Below are positions 40,611-49,324 of a DNA stretch of 64,000 bases, piece after piece; within the stretch, counting starts at the first letter, position 1; each line of letters starts with the position of its first letter. Location: positions 1-64,000 of the forward strand of contig NZ_JAAOLY010000023.1 in assembly GCF_011601275.1 (NCBI RefSeq). Reading direction: 5' to 3'. The position numbers and the translations under genes are program-made. The stretch is from Janthinobacterium lividum. GTDB taxonomy: Bacteria > Pseudomonadota > Gammaproteobacteria > Burkholderiales > Burkholderiaceae_D. Below the pieces are notes generated by a model. It saw only the letters and a list, made by a program, of their open reading frames with translations. It was not told the DNA's origin and ran no database searches.

Positions 40611-41608
40611 AGACTATGCTGTTCATCTTGAGCCTGGCCTTGGCGCAGAGCGTCCTGGCGCAGCCAGCGTCCCTGCAAAAGCCGCGCCAGCATCCGGCGC
40701 TCGTGGAATTCGACATGTCCGGCCAGGACGCCATGCGCGCAAAGGTGCAGGCCGTGATCGACCGCCCGGCCGACCTGTCGCCAGAGAAGGTCGCGGCCTT
40801 CGACAAGGCGCGCGCCGCTGCGGAACGGGGCGACACGGCCGCCCAGCTGGAACTGGCGCAGATGCTGCATGAGGGCGAGGGCACGCCGCGCGACTATGAC
40901 GCCGGCCTGGCCTGGATGCAGAAATCGGCCCGAGGCGGTTATGGCCCGGCGCAGGCCTTCCTCGGCGTGGCCTATACCTTGGGCCAGGGCATGCCCATCG
41001 ACCGCAAGCTGGGCGAATACTGGTCGCGCAAAGGCGCCGCGCAAGGCGTGGAACTGGCCAACTTCACGGTGGCCCAGCACTTTGAAAACATCCACAGCAG
41101 CCTTGAGGAACAGGCGCACGCGCTGCACTGGCTCAAATACTATGCTGAAAACGGCTTCATCCCCGCCTACAATGAAATCGGCTACCGCCTGATGATGACG
41201 GCGAAGGACGAGGCGCAGCGCAAGGAAGCGTTCGGCTGGTACATGAAGTCGGCGAAGGCGCTCGATCCGTCGGGCTTGAACAATGTCGCGTACTCGTATG
41301 AAGTGGGGCAGGGCGCACCGCAGAGCGACGAGGCGGCCCTGGGCTGGTACGAGATGGCGGCCATCGCCAAAAGCCCGCCGGGGCAGACGGGTTTTGCGCG
41401 GCTGCTGGAGCAGGGGCGTGGCGGCCCGACCCGGCAAGGGCCGGCGCCCGAACCCTTTGCCTTGTATCTGCTGGCCGCGAAGCAGGGCGACCTGGAAGCC
41501 ATCGAACGGCTGGTCAGGGCGTACGATAAGGGCGAGCTGGGACAGGCGGCCGACCCCGCGCTGGCCGCACTGTGGCGTGAAAAGCTCAGGCTGGCCAAGA
41601 CTCCCTGA
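40607..41608 (+). CDS. Secreted SEL1-like repeat protein B
   Basis: 333 aa, signal peptide MKTMLFILSLALAQSVLA|QPA, SEL1 repeats from about 70 (GDTAAQLELAQMLHEGEGTPRDYDAGLAWMQKSA; GGYGPAQAFLGVAYTLGQGMPIDRKLGEYW) to about 320. It shares block after block with the upstream SEL1 protein (PIDR..GEYW.RKG.AQG; YNE/ALG...L). It is longer by one repeat. Translational coupling implies the two work together, perhaps as one complex. Partner unknown. Confidence 0.86.
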   Translation: MKTMLFILSLALAQSVLAQPASLQKPRQHPALVEFDMSGQDAMRAKVQAVIDRPADLSPEKVAAFDKARAAAERGDTAAQLELAQMLHEGEGTPRDYDAGLAWMQKSARGGYGPAQAFLGVAYTLGQGMPIDRKLGEYWSRKGAAQGVELANFTVAQHFENIHSSLEEQAHALHWLKYYAENGFIPAYNEIGYRLMMTAKDEAQRKEAFGWYMKSAKALDPSGLNNVAYSYEVGQGAPQSDEAALGWYEMAAIAKSPPGQTGFARLLEQGRGGPTRQGPAPEPFALYLLAAKQGDLEAIERLVRAYDKGELGQAADPALAALWREKLRLAKTP

Positions 41609-41644
41609 GCGGGCATGACGGCGCGGAAACGGCATGCTATCATC

Positions 41645-41662
41645 ATTGTTATCGATAACAAT
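41645..41662. promoter_or_regulatory. Perfect 18-bp palindrome, LacI-type operator
   Basis: ATTGTTATCGATAACAAT reads the same on both strands, with a central CG typical of LacI/GalR operators. It ends 14 bases before the isomerase start. The LacI gene about 2.8 kb downstream (44491-45549) is the likely binder. Confidence 0.8.
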
Positions 41663-41676
41663 ATCATGAGAGAACC

Positions 41677-42891
41677 ATGAATCCCGATTTCCGCTCCAAG
41701 GCGACGCTCGAAGCGCATATCCTGCACACGATGCACTTTTATCACCCGCGCGCCATCGATGCGAGCGGTGGCTTTTATCACTTCTTCCTCGACGATGGCA
41801 CCGTGTACGACGCCAGCACGCGCCACCTGGTCAGCAGCACGCGCTTCATCTTCAATTACGCCATGGCCTACCGCCATTTTGGCGGCGACGAATACCAGGC
41901 GGCCCTGCGCCACGGCGTGGCCTTCTTGCGCGACGCGCACCGCGACCCGGCCACGGGCGGCTATGCCTGGCAACTGAAATGGCAGGACGGCGTCAAGACA
42001 GTCGAAGACGGCGCCAACCACTGCTACGGCCTGGCCTTCGTGCTGCTGGCGTATGCCCACGCCTTGCAGGCGGGCATGACGGAAGCGCGCGCCTACCTGG
42101 ACGAAACGTTCGAATTGATGGAGCAGCGCTTCTGGCTGCCCGAACACGGCCTGTACGCGGACGTGGCCAGCGCCGACTGGTCTACTCTGGACGGTTACCG
42201 TGGCCAGAACGCCAACATGCATGCGTGCGAAGCGATGCTGGCCGCGTTCGAGGCGACGGGCGAGGCGCGCTATCTGCACCGCGCCGAGACGCTGGCGCAC
42301 AACATCACGGTGCGCCAGGCGGGTCTGGCGAACGGCATGATCTGGGAACACTACACGCCCGACTGGGCTATCGACTGGGATTACAACCTGCACGACAAGA
42401 GCAATATCTTCCGCCCTTGGGGCTACCAGCCCGGCCACTTCACGGAATGGGCCAAGCTGCTCCTGATCATGGAGCGCCACGCCAAGTTCATGGCCGGTCC
42501 GTCCGGCTGGCTGCTGCCGCGCGCGCGCGAACTGTACGACACGGCTCTGGCCAAGGCCTGGGATGGCGCGCATGGCGGCATCCATTACGGCTTCGGTCCG
42601 CAAGATGAAATCTGCGATGGCGACAAATACTTCTGGGTGCAGGCGGAAAGCTTCGCGGCCGCCGCCGTGCTGGCCGCGCGCACGGGCGACGAGGCCTACT
42701 GGCACAGCTACGACAAGATCTGGGACTACAGCTGGCAGCACTTCGTCGACCATGAACATGGCGCCTGGTACCGCATCCTGACGCCCGAGAATCAAAAAAT
42801 CAGCAAGGAGAAAAGCCCGGCCGGCAAGACCGATTACCACACCATGGGCGCTTGCTATGAAGTGCTGAACGCGATTGGCGGTGCAGCATGA
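41677..42891 (+). CDS. AGE-family aldose-ketose isomerase, probably mannose isomerase
   Basis: 404-aa (alpha/alpha)6-barrel enzyme of the N-acyl-glucosamine epimerase family. Active-site histidines are recognisable: His182 in NANMHACEAML, His254 in GYQPGHFTEW, His388 in KTDYHTMGACYE, with the RPWG block before PGH. The layout matches YihS/mannose isomerase, which turns D-mannose into D-fructose. The next gene, a fructokinase overlapping by four bases, would make fructose 6-phosphate and supports this reading. GAGAGAA precedes the start; a LacI-type palindrome lies upstream. Confidence 0.87.
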   Translation: MNPDFRSKATLEAHILHTMHFYHPRAIDASGGFYHFFLDDGTVYDASTRHLVSSTRFIFNYAMAYRHFGGDEYQAALRHGVAFLRDAHRDPATGGYAWQLKWQDGVKTVEDGANHCYGLAFVLLAYAHALQAGMTEARAYLDETFELMEQRFWLPEHGLYADVASADWSTLDGYRGQNANMHACEAMLAAFEATGEARYLHRAETLAHNITVRQAGLANGMIWEHYTPDWAIDWDYNLHDKSNIFRPWGYQPGHFTEWAKLLLIMERHAKFMAGPSGWLLPRARELYDTALAKAWDGAHGGIHYGFGPQDEICDGDKYFWVQAESFAAAAVLAARTGDEAYWHSYDKIWDYSWQHFVDHEHGAWYRILTPENQKISKEKSPAGKTDYHTMGACYEVLNAIGGAA

Positions 42892-43820
42892 GTGCCAACG
42901 CTTTTCCCTCTTTCCCCGCTTTTGTGTCGGCTGGAGAAGCGCTGACGGACATGCTGCGCACAGGCCCGGACACGTGGAGCAGCCAGGTAGGCGGCTCGAC
43001 CTGGAACGTGGCGCGCGTGATGGCGCGCCTGGGCGTGCCCAGCGCCTTTGCGGGCGCCGTCAGCCGCGACGTCTTCGGCGACGCGCTGGCCGCTGCCACC
43101 GACGTGGCGGGCCTGGACATGCGCTTCCTGCAGCGCCATGCGAAGTCGCCGCTGCTGGCCATCGTGCATGAACTGCATCCGCCCACGTATTACTTCATCG
43201 GCGACGACAGCGCCGACCTGCATTTCGACGCGGCGCTCTTGCCTGCCGGCTGGATGCAGGGCGCGCAATGGGTGCATTTCGGCGGCATCAGCCTGGCGCG
43301 CGAACCGCTGGCGGGCAAGCTGGTGGCGCTGGCGCAGGAACTGAAGGCGGCTGGCGTGAAGATCAGCTACGACCCGAATTTCCGCATCATGATGGATGAA
43401 CGCTACGACGCCACCCTGCGCCGCATGACGGAACTGGCCGACGTGATCAAGGTGTCCGATGAAGACCTGGCCGGGCTGTTCCGCCATGGCGACATCGATG
43501 GCGCGTTTGCCATGCTGCGCAGCTGGAATCCGCACGCCACGTATTTGTATACGCGCGGCGCGCAGGGCGCGGCGCTGTACCAGGGCGAACGGACATGGCA
43601 GGCGGCGCCGCCCGTCATCGAGGTGGTCGACTCGGTGGGGGCGGGCGACGCCAGCATCGGCGGCTTGCTGTACAGCCTGATGTACCGCCCGGATGCCGAC
43701 GGCGGCCAGCACTTGCGCTTTGCCGTCGCGGCCGGAGCGGGCGCCTGCCTGGCGGCCGGCGCAGCGCCGCCTTCGGTGGAGCTGGTACAGTCGCTGGAGG
43801 CGCGCACGGTCGTCAGTTAA
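42888..43820 (+). CDS. PfkB-family sugar kinase, probably fructokinase
   Basis: 310-aa ribokinase-fold enzyme. N-terminal GGSTWNVARVMARLGVPSAFAG (sugar-binding Gly-rich motif) and the C-terminal catalytic block VVDSVGAGDASIGGLLYSL with Asp254 as base. It phosphorylates fructose at C6 in the predicted pathway mannose to fructose to fructose 6-phosphate. Overlaps the isomerase gene (ATGA). The sugar is inferred from context. Confidence 0.87.
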   Translation: MSANAFPSFPAFVSAGEALTDMLRTGPDTWSSQVGGSTWNVARVMARLGVPSAFAGAVSRDVFGDALAAATDVAGLDMRFLQRHAKSPLLAIVHELHPPTYYFIGDDSADLHFDAALLPAGWMQGAQWVHFGGISLAREPLAGKLVALAQELKAAGVKISYDPNFRIMMDERYDATLRRMTELADVIKVSDEDLAGLFRHGDIDGAFAMLRSWNPHATYLYTRGAQGAALYQGERTWQAAPPVIEVVDSVGAGDASIGGLLYSLMYRPDADGGQHLRFAVAAGAGACLAAGAAPPSVELVQSLEARTVVS

Positions 43821-43958
43821 GTCAGCTTGGGCTGATCTGCATCAACAAGGTAGCCACGTTTGGGCTTGGCCTACTTTGTTGTAAGCCGTGCTCCTACATG
43901 GCTACCGCAGGGCGCTGTCTAGAATGTGCACTTCATGTGTACAACTGGAGACAACATC

Positions 43959-44471
43959 ATGGCCACCCAATCACCTCAGGCAGCTTCCGTTTCCCAAACA
44001 CAGGCAGGCATGCCGGACATGGACGCGATCGAGCTGCTGACGCAAGATCATCAAACCGTCAAAGAACTGTTCGAGCAGTACGAGGGCCTCAGCGACCGTT
44101 CGCTCGTCAGCAAGCGCAAGCTGGCCTTGAAAATCTGTGAGGAACTGAGCAAGCATGCGATGGTGGAGGAAGAAATCTTCTATCCTGCCGTGCGCGACGC
44201 CAGCCGTTCGAATGAAGACCTGGTCGATGAAGCCATCGTCGAGCACGCATCAGCCAAGGAGCTGATCGCGCAAATCGTCGCCATGGCGCCGGGCGAAGAC
44301 TTGTACGACGCCAAGGTCAAGGTACTGTCCGAACAGATCGATCACCACGTGCTGGAAGAGGAGGGCGAGATTTTCCCGCGCGCGCGCGACGCGGAAATCG
44401 ACCTGGAAGCCATGGGCAGCCAGATTGCGGCGCGCAAGGCGGAAATCGAGCTGCCCGACATGCAGGCGTGA
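43959..44471 (+). CDS. Hemerythrin HHE-domain protein
   Basis: 170 aa, cytoplasmic. Four-helix HHE domain: MDAIELLTQDHQTVKELFEQY (first His), ICEELSKHAMVEEEIFYPAV (second His plus Glu), DEAIVEHASAKELI and EQIDHHVLEEEGEIFPRA (further His/Glu). The Ala/Gln-rich N-terminal 30 residues are disordered. Members bind di-iron and act in O2, NO or iron stress. The ATG at 43959 (GGAG upstream) is used; the longer frame begins at 43926. It is unrelated in sequence layout to the bacteriohemerythrin at 6239-6637. Convergent with the lacI gene. Confidence 0.85.
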   Translation: MATQSPQAASVSQTQAGMPDMDAIELLTQDHQTVKELFEQYEGLSDRSLVSKRKLALKICEELSKHAMVEEEIFYPAVRDASRSNEDLVDEAIVEHASAKELIAQIVAMAPGEDLYDAKVKVLSEQIDHHVLEEEGEIFPRARDAEIDLEAMGSQIAARKAEIELPDMQA

Positions 44472-44490
44472 GCGCCATGGATGCGCGTGG

Positions 44491-45549
44491 CTAGCGCGCG
44501 CGCCCCGTCGACGCGCGTTCCATCAAGGTAAACGCCATCAAATGATGCGTGGCCGTCGCCGTTTCCCCGGCGCGGCGCTGGCGGATTTCGTCGATGACGA
44601 GACTGACGGCGGCGCGCGCCATGTCGGCGATGGGCTGGTGGATGGTGGTCAGCTCGGGCCAGACGGTGGTGGCGACGGGCGTGTCGTCGAAGCCGCACAC
44701 GCTCAATTCCGCCGGCACCTGCAAGCCCATGCCGTGCGCCACGGCCAGGGTGGCGGCGGCCATGTCGTCGTTGCTCGCGAAGATGGCGCTCGGGTGCGGT
44801 GCCTGCGCCAGCAGCTGGCGCGCCGCGTCCAGCCCCGAACGATACGTAAAGTAACCTTGCGCCACCCTGTGCGGCGCCACTGGCAAGCCTGCTTCCCGCA
44901 TGGCGTCCTCGAAGGCCTGGCGGCGCAGCAGGGCGGGCGTGTGCGCCGGGTCGCCTTCGATGAAGCCGATGTCGCGGTGGCCCAGCGCAAGCAAGTGGCG
45001 CGTCATGGCCAGCGCGCCTTCATAGTCGTCGATGCGCACGGCCGAGACGCCGGGCGAGGGACGCGCCGTGGCCACGGCGATGGCGGGGATGCCCATGGTA
45101 TTGAGCTGCGCCAGCACGGCGGGCGAATCGCACAGGGGCGGCGGCACGAGGATGCCGTCCACGCCGGCCGCCACCAGGCAATCGATGCCGGCGCGCTGGC
45201 TGCCCTGGTCTTCGCAGCGCTCGAGCAGCAGCTGGCCGCCGCCCTGGCGGCACTGGTCCATGGCGCCGACGAGAAATTCGCTGAGAAAGGCCGCGCTGGG
45301 GTTGCTGTACAAGAGGCCGATGCGCAGGGTGCCCGTGCGGGCCGCTCTGGCCGCCAGGTTGGGCTGATAGTGCAGGCTGGCGATCGCCGCCTCGACCTTG
45401 TCGCGCGTGGCCGTGCTGACGCTGGCGCGCCCGTTGATCACGCGCGATACCGTCATGGCCGACACGCCGGCCACGCGCGCCACGTCGTGCACGGTGGCCC
45501 CGCTGGCGGTGTCTGGTGCGGCGTGCGCCGCCTTATTCGAGGTGGCCAC
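44491..45549 (-). CDS. LacI/GalR family sugar regulator
   Basis: 352 aa. HTH at residues 19-40 (TVHDVARVAGVSAMTVSRVINGR), hinge LHYQPNLAARAARTG, and a ribose-binding-protein-like effector domain (RIGLLYSNPSAAFLSEFLVGAM; GFDDTPVATTVWPELTTIHQP). Its first 17 bases overlap the 3' end of the glucokinase-RpiR gene, so it is the second gene of that operon. It probably binds the perfect palindrome before the mannose-isomerase operon and represses it without inducer. Confidence 0.93.
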   Translation of the reverse strand: MATSNKAAHAAPDTASGATVHDVARVAGVSAMTVSRVINGRASVSTATRDKVEAAIASLHYQPNLAARAARTGTLRIGLLYSNPSAAFLSEFLVGAMDQCRQGGGQLLLERCEDQGSQRAGIDCLVAAGVDGILVPPPLCDSPAVLAQLNTMGIPAIAVATARPSPGVSAVRIDDYEGALAMTRHLLALGHRDIGFIEGDPAHTPALLRRQAFEDAMREAGLPVAPHRVAQGYFTYRSGLDAARQLLAQAPHPSAIFASNDDMAAATLAVAHGMGLQVPAELSVCGFDDTPVATTVWPELTTIHQPIADMARAAVSLVIDEIRQRRAGETATATHHLMAFTLMERASTGRAR

Positions 45550-47446
45550 CGAATTTCAGCTTGCCGCTGATGCGCATGCCGTGCAATTGGCCTTCTTCCA
45601 GTTCGGCGGCGCTGGTGCGTTGCGCCGTGTCGCGCCGCGCCAGTCCCACCGACAGGATATCGAGCATCATCAGTTGCAGCAGGCGCACGATCATGGGCAC
45701 GAAATTGAGGTTGCCTTCCGGGTGGTTCAAGGTCAGCAGCACGTCGGCCAGCTTGGCCAGCGGCGAACCGCTGGCCGTGATCGCCAGCACGCGCGCGCCG
45801 CAGCCCTGCGCCACCTTGACGGTGCGCAGCAGGTCGGGCAGGGCGCCCGAGCGGGAAATGACCAGCGCCACGTCGCCCGGTTTCAGCATGGCGGCGCTCA
45901 TTTCCTGCGCCTGCGGGTCGGCAAAGAAGCTGCTGACGATGCCCAGGTTGAGCAGCTTGTGCTGCATGTCGTCGGCCACCACGCGGGCGCTGCCCACGGC
46001 CAGCAGCTCCACGCGCTGTGCGCTGCGCAGCAGTTCGATGGCCGCCGTCAGCGCTTTCACGTCGAGCATGTCGCGCATGGCCAGCGCGGCCGAGGCATTA
46101 TTGCCCAGCACCTTGCGCGCCAGTTCGGCGTCGGAGTCCGAGATCTCCACATGGCAGTGGGCCACCGTGATGGCACCGCCCGTCAGGCCGGATGCCAGCT
46201 TCAATTTGAAGTCGGCCAGACCCTGCACGCCGATCGAACGGCAAAAACGCATTACGGTGGGCTGGCTCACGCCGACCCGCTGGGCGATTTCGGCGATCGG
46301 CAGGGTCAGCATGGCGTTCGGCTCCTTCAAGACCCAGTCGGCCACCTTGCATTCCGATGGACTCATGCGCCCGCGCGCCTGGCGCACGGATTCGAGCACG
46401 GGCGCGCCGGTATGGGCGCGCTTGAGCTTTTGCGCCAGGATGGCGGCGATGCCGAGGAAAGTCGGCAGTTCAGCCGTGATCAGGAAGGTGGGAATCTGCG
46501 CCAGATATTCGTTCAGGCGGCCCTTTTGCTCGAAGCGGGCGCGGAATTGCGACCGCTCAAACAGGGGGCCCAGGCGCGGCACGATGCCTCCGCCTATATA
46601 GATGCCGCCCAGCGCGCCCAGGGTCATGGCTACATTGCCGGCGATGGAGCCGAGGATGGCGCAAAAGCAGTCCACCGCTTCCAGGCACACGTCGCATTCA
46701 TTGTTCAGGGCGCGGCTGGTGATGTCGGCTGCCAGCAGCGGCGGCGCATCGGGCTTGCCGGCGCGCTCGGACAGGGCGCGGTAGATCAGTTCCAGCCCCC
46801 GTCCGGAAGCGAGACGTTCGGCCGAGACGTGCGACAACTCGCGCCAGGCGAAGGACAGCACGTCCATCTCGCGCTGGTCGCAGGGGGCGAAGCTGACGTG
46901 GCCCCCTTCGCTGCCCAGCGCGATCCAGCGGTCTTCCGCGGGGATCATGCCCGACACGCCCAGGCCCGTACCCGAACCGAGCAAGCCGATGACGCTGTCG
47001 GCGCGCGCCATGCCGCCGCCGATCTGCAGGCGCTGGTCGGGGCGCAGGTAGGGCAGGGCCATGGCCAGCGCCGTGAAGTCGTTCACCACCAGCAGGGTGT
47101 CGAGGCCCAGCGCGGCGCGCATCGCCTCGATGGAGAAGAACCAGTGATGGTTCATCATGCGGATATTGTCGTCGTCGATGGGATTGGCGATGGCGATGGC
47201 CGCATGGCGCACGCGCGCCGAACCGGCGGCGCGCGCCTCGCCGCTATCCATATAGGCGGTGATGGCGTCGAGCAGCGAAGCGTAGTCGTCGCAGGGCAGC
47301 ACGGCTACCGCTTCCAGGTGGCCCTGGCGCGTTTCCAGCACGAAGCGGGCATTGGTGCCGCCGATGTCCGCCAGCAGGCGCGGGCCTTCACTGAAACGCT
47401 CCGCCGGATCGCTGCCTGCTACTTCCATTTTTTCATCAATTTTCAT
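45533..47446 (-). CDS. glk: Glucokinase fused to RpiR-type regulator
   Basis: 637-aa bifunctional protein. Residues about 20-345 are a group-B glucokinase (RLLADIGGTNARFVLE phosphate loop, VVNDFTALAMALPYL, LGSGTGLGVSGMIP, ALGSEGGHVSFAPCD). Residues about 355-637 are an RpiR regulator: HTH (PIAEIAQRVGVSQPTVMRFCRSIG) and a SIS sugar-phosphate domain (VELLAVGSARVVADDMQHKL; VALVISRSGALPDLLRTVKVA). It phosphorylates glucose and can sense the sugar phosphate to adjust transcription of glucose genes. Such fusions are known in Burkholderiales. It precedes and overlaps lacI. Confidence 0.94.
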   Translation of the reverse strand: MKIDEKMEVAGSDPAERFSEGPRLLADIGGTNARFVLETRQGHLEAVAVLPCDDYASLLDAITAYMDSGEARAAGSARVRHAAIAIANPIDDDNIRMMNHHWFFSIEAMRAALGLDTLLVVNDFTALAMALPYLRPDQRLQIGGGMARADSVIGLLGSGTGLGVSGMIPAEDRWIALGSEGGHVSFAPCDQREMDVLSFAWRELSHVSAERLASGRGLELIYRALSERAGKPDAPPLLAADITSRALNNECDVCLEAVDCFCAILGSIAGNVAMTLGALGGIYIGGGIVPRLGPLFERSQFRARFEQKGRLNEYLAQIPTFLITAELPTFLGIAAILAQKLKRAHTGAPVLESVRQARGRMSPSECKVADWVLKEPNAMLTLPIAEIAQRVGVSQPTVMRFCRSIGVQGLADFKLKLASGLTGGAITVAHCHVEISDSDAELARKVLGNNASAALAMRDMLDVKALTAAIELLRSAQRVELLAVGSARVVADDMQHKLLNLGIVSSFFADPQAQEMSAAMLKPGDVALVISRSGALPDLLRTVKVAQGCGARVLAITASGSPLAKLADVLLTLNHPEGNLNFVPMIVRLLQLMMLDILSVGLARRDTAQRTSAAELEEGQLHGMRISGKLKFGGHLE

Positions 47447-47790
47447 GGCGGTGCCTAGTCTCGTATGCGTGCACGGTCATGGCCGCGCACTGTCGTTATG
47501 GCAAAAACCAAGGATTTTAATTCGTATACGTGCCGCGTGCCGAAAAATGCGGGTTGCCTGCACAAATGCTTTTCCATAGTGCCGGATGCGGTGGCGCCAG
47601 CGGGAAAAACAGGGCAGTCAACTCGCCTGTCGGTACGCAAATAAAGTGTCGCAGAGTAGTCGTAGGATTACAACATAATATGTTGATATTTGTTCGTAGT
47701 ATAGTTACTATGTCCCTGCTGGAAAGAATTCTGGCCAGTACATTCGGCCACGAATGACTAGATAAAAAATAACTACTGAGGAGACTTACC
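47447..47790. other. Divergent intergenic region, 344 bases
   Basis: Gap between glucokinase-RpiR (minus) and the LamB1 porin (plus). The right half (about 47640-47770) is AT-rich and holds two inverted repeats (47671-47685 and 47697-47710), so it is probably the porin promoter. The left half shows no convincing gene; a 75-codon frame there has no support. Confidence 0.6.
47671..47710. promoter_or_regulatory. Two inverted repeats upstream of porin gene
   Basis: CAACATA-A-TATGTTG (47671-47685, 7-bp arms, perfect) and TAGTA-N4-TACTA (47697-47710). Both lie in the AT-rich zone 80-120 bases before the LamB1 start. They are candidate sites for RpiR or other sugar regulators; RpiR-type proteins such as HexR use TAGT/ACTA-like half-sites. 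Confidence 0.5.
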
Positions 47791-49080
47791 ATGCTGCATC
47801 GCAACATGTTGAAGGCCGTGTTGAAGACACTGCCGGCTGCCATCGTCTTAGCCATCGCCAGCGGTTCCGCTGCCGCCGATCCCATGTACCCATCCGACTC
47901 CGAAGGCTTCCACGGCTACCTGCGCGCTGGCGCCGGCAGCAATACCTCGGGCGACGGCGGTTCGCAAGGCTGCTTCGGCCTCGGCGGCAATACCATGAAA
48001 TATCGTCTGGGCAATGAGTGCGACGCCTACACGGAATTCGGCTACACCAAGTCCGTCGCCAAGTCCGGCGGCGTGAACTATCTGGCCACGATCTGGGTCA
48101 ACGCCTACGCGCCAAATTCGGATTTCGGCGATAACAAACTGGGCATCGTCAAAGCCTATGTCGAAGCGCAGGGACTCGATTTCCTGAACGGCGGCACGGC
48201 CTGGATCGGTAAACGCTTCTACTACCGTCCTGACATCCACATGCTGGATCTGCAATACATCAACATGAACGGCACGGGCGCCGGCCTGGACCGCATTCCT
48301 GCCGGCCCTGGTAAATTCTCGTATGCCTTCTTCAAGGACAACGACATCAACGACCGCAATGCCGACGGCACCATCCGCGGCACCAAGTCGGCCGTGCGCC
48401 AGAACTTCATCTACGGCGAAATTCCCGTCAATGAAAACGGCACGCTGGACCTGGCCGCGACCTACATCATCGGCGAAGGCAAGGACACCGACGTTTTTGG
48501 CGAAAAGCACAACGGCTGGCAGTTGTCGGCATTCCACCGTCAAGGTAAGGTATTTGGCGGCGGCAATACCTTCGGCGTGCAGTACGGCGTCGGTCCTGGC
48601 ACGGGCAAGGGCGCGCAGTTCGGCGCGTCGGGCGACACCGGTTTCGGTTCGGACGTGAAACGCACGCGCATCTTCAATGACATGGCGATCCAGCCGATGG
48701 CCAACTTCGGCATGGAATTTGTCGCCCTGTGGCAAAAAGACGAGTCGAAAGCCACCGGTTCCTCGACCTGGACCTCGGTCGGCGTACGTCCCGTGTACGC
48801 CTTCACCGACAACTTCAAGCTGGTGGGCGAACTGGGCACGGACCGCGTGACGCAATCGGGCGGCCAGCCAGCCAAGCGCTTGACCAAGCTGACCATCGCA
48901 CCGACGATCTCGGCCGGTCCTGGCCTGTGGTCGCGTCCTGAACTGCGCGCTTTTGTTACCTACGGCAAGTGGAACGATGCGGCCACCGCCTCGGTCAACG
49001 CGTCGAACAACGGCGGCCCGATCTATAACAACAATACCAGCGGCACCTCCTACGGTTTCCAAGTGGAAACTTGGTTCTAA
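47791..49080 (+). CDS. LamB-type carbohydrate porin 1
   Basis: 429-aa outer-membrane porin: signal peptide to about residue 29 (VLAIASGSAAA|DPM), then the LamB pattern FHGYLRAGAGSNTSGDGGSQ, CFGLGGNTMKYRLGNECD, AWIGKRFYYRPDIHMLDLQY and the C-terminal TSGTSYGFQVETWF with a terminal aromatic. It lets sugars cross the outer membrane and pairs with the GtsABCD genes downstream. GAGGAG precedes the start. It ends at a terminator, so the ABC genes have their own promoter. Confidence 0.92.
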   Translation: MLHRNMLKAVLKTLPAAIVLAIASGSAAADPMYPSDSEGFHGYLRAGAGSNTSGDGGSQGCFGLGGNTMKYRLGNECDAYTEFGYTKSVAKSGGVNYLATIWVNAYAPNSDFGDNKLGIVKAYVEAQGLDFLNGGTAWIGKRFYYRPDIHMLDLQYINMNGTGAGLDRIPAGPGKFSYAFFKDNDINDRNADGTIRGTKSAVRQNFIYGEIPVNENGTLDLAATYIIGEGKDTDVFGEKHNGWQLSAFHRQGKVFGGGNTFGVQYGVGPGTGKGAQFGASGDTGFGSDVKRTRIFNDMAIQPMANFGMEFVALWQKDESKATGSSTWTSVGVRPVYAFTDNFKLVGELGTDRVTQSGGQPAKRLTKLTIAPTISAGPGLWSRPELRAFVTYGKWNDAATASVNASNNGGPIYNNNTSGTSYGFQVETWF

Positions 49081-49113
49081 GTTTGCAGGCGTCGTAAGTC
49101 TAGATCAACCTGG

Positions 49114-49137
49114 CGCATCCTTCGCGGATGCGTTTTT
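49114..49137 (+). terminator. Rho-independent terminator after LamB1
   Basis: CGCATCC / GGATGCG, a 7-bp stem with a TTCGC loop, followed by TTTTTGG. It lies 33 bases after the porin stop. Confidence 0.85.
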
Positions 49138-49324
49138 GGCGCCGTCCCGTGATATAAATGCAATGTAGTCATGTCATGGATCACGGCGCCGTCTTTACAC
49201 CAAGATGATGCCCGTTTGCAAGCGGGTCTGAGCACAAGAGCGCCGGTACAGGCGCAGATTTCACCTTTTTCGGCCCCCGTATGCCGAAGCCCCCTAAAAG
49301 CTTGATCAAAAAAGGAATGTGGAG

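Noticed and set aside
45398..47458. 686-codon plus-strand open frame opposite glucokinase-RpiR
   Set aside because: Composition and position mark it as antisense of a confirmed bifunctional gene.
47530..47757. 75-codon open frame between glucokinase-RpiR and LamB1
   Set aside because: No ribosome-binding site, odd composition, and it covers the porin promoter region with its inverted repeats.
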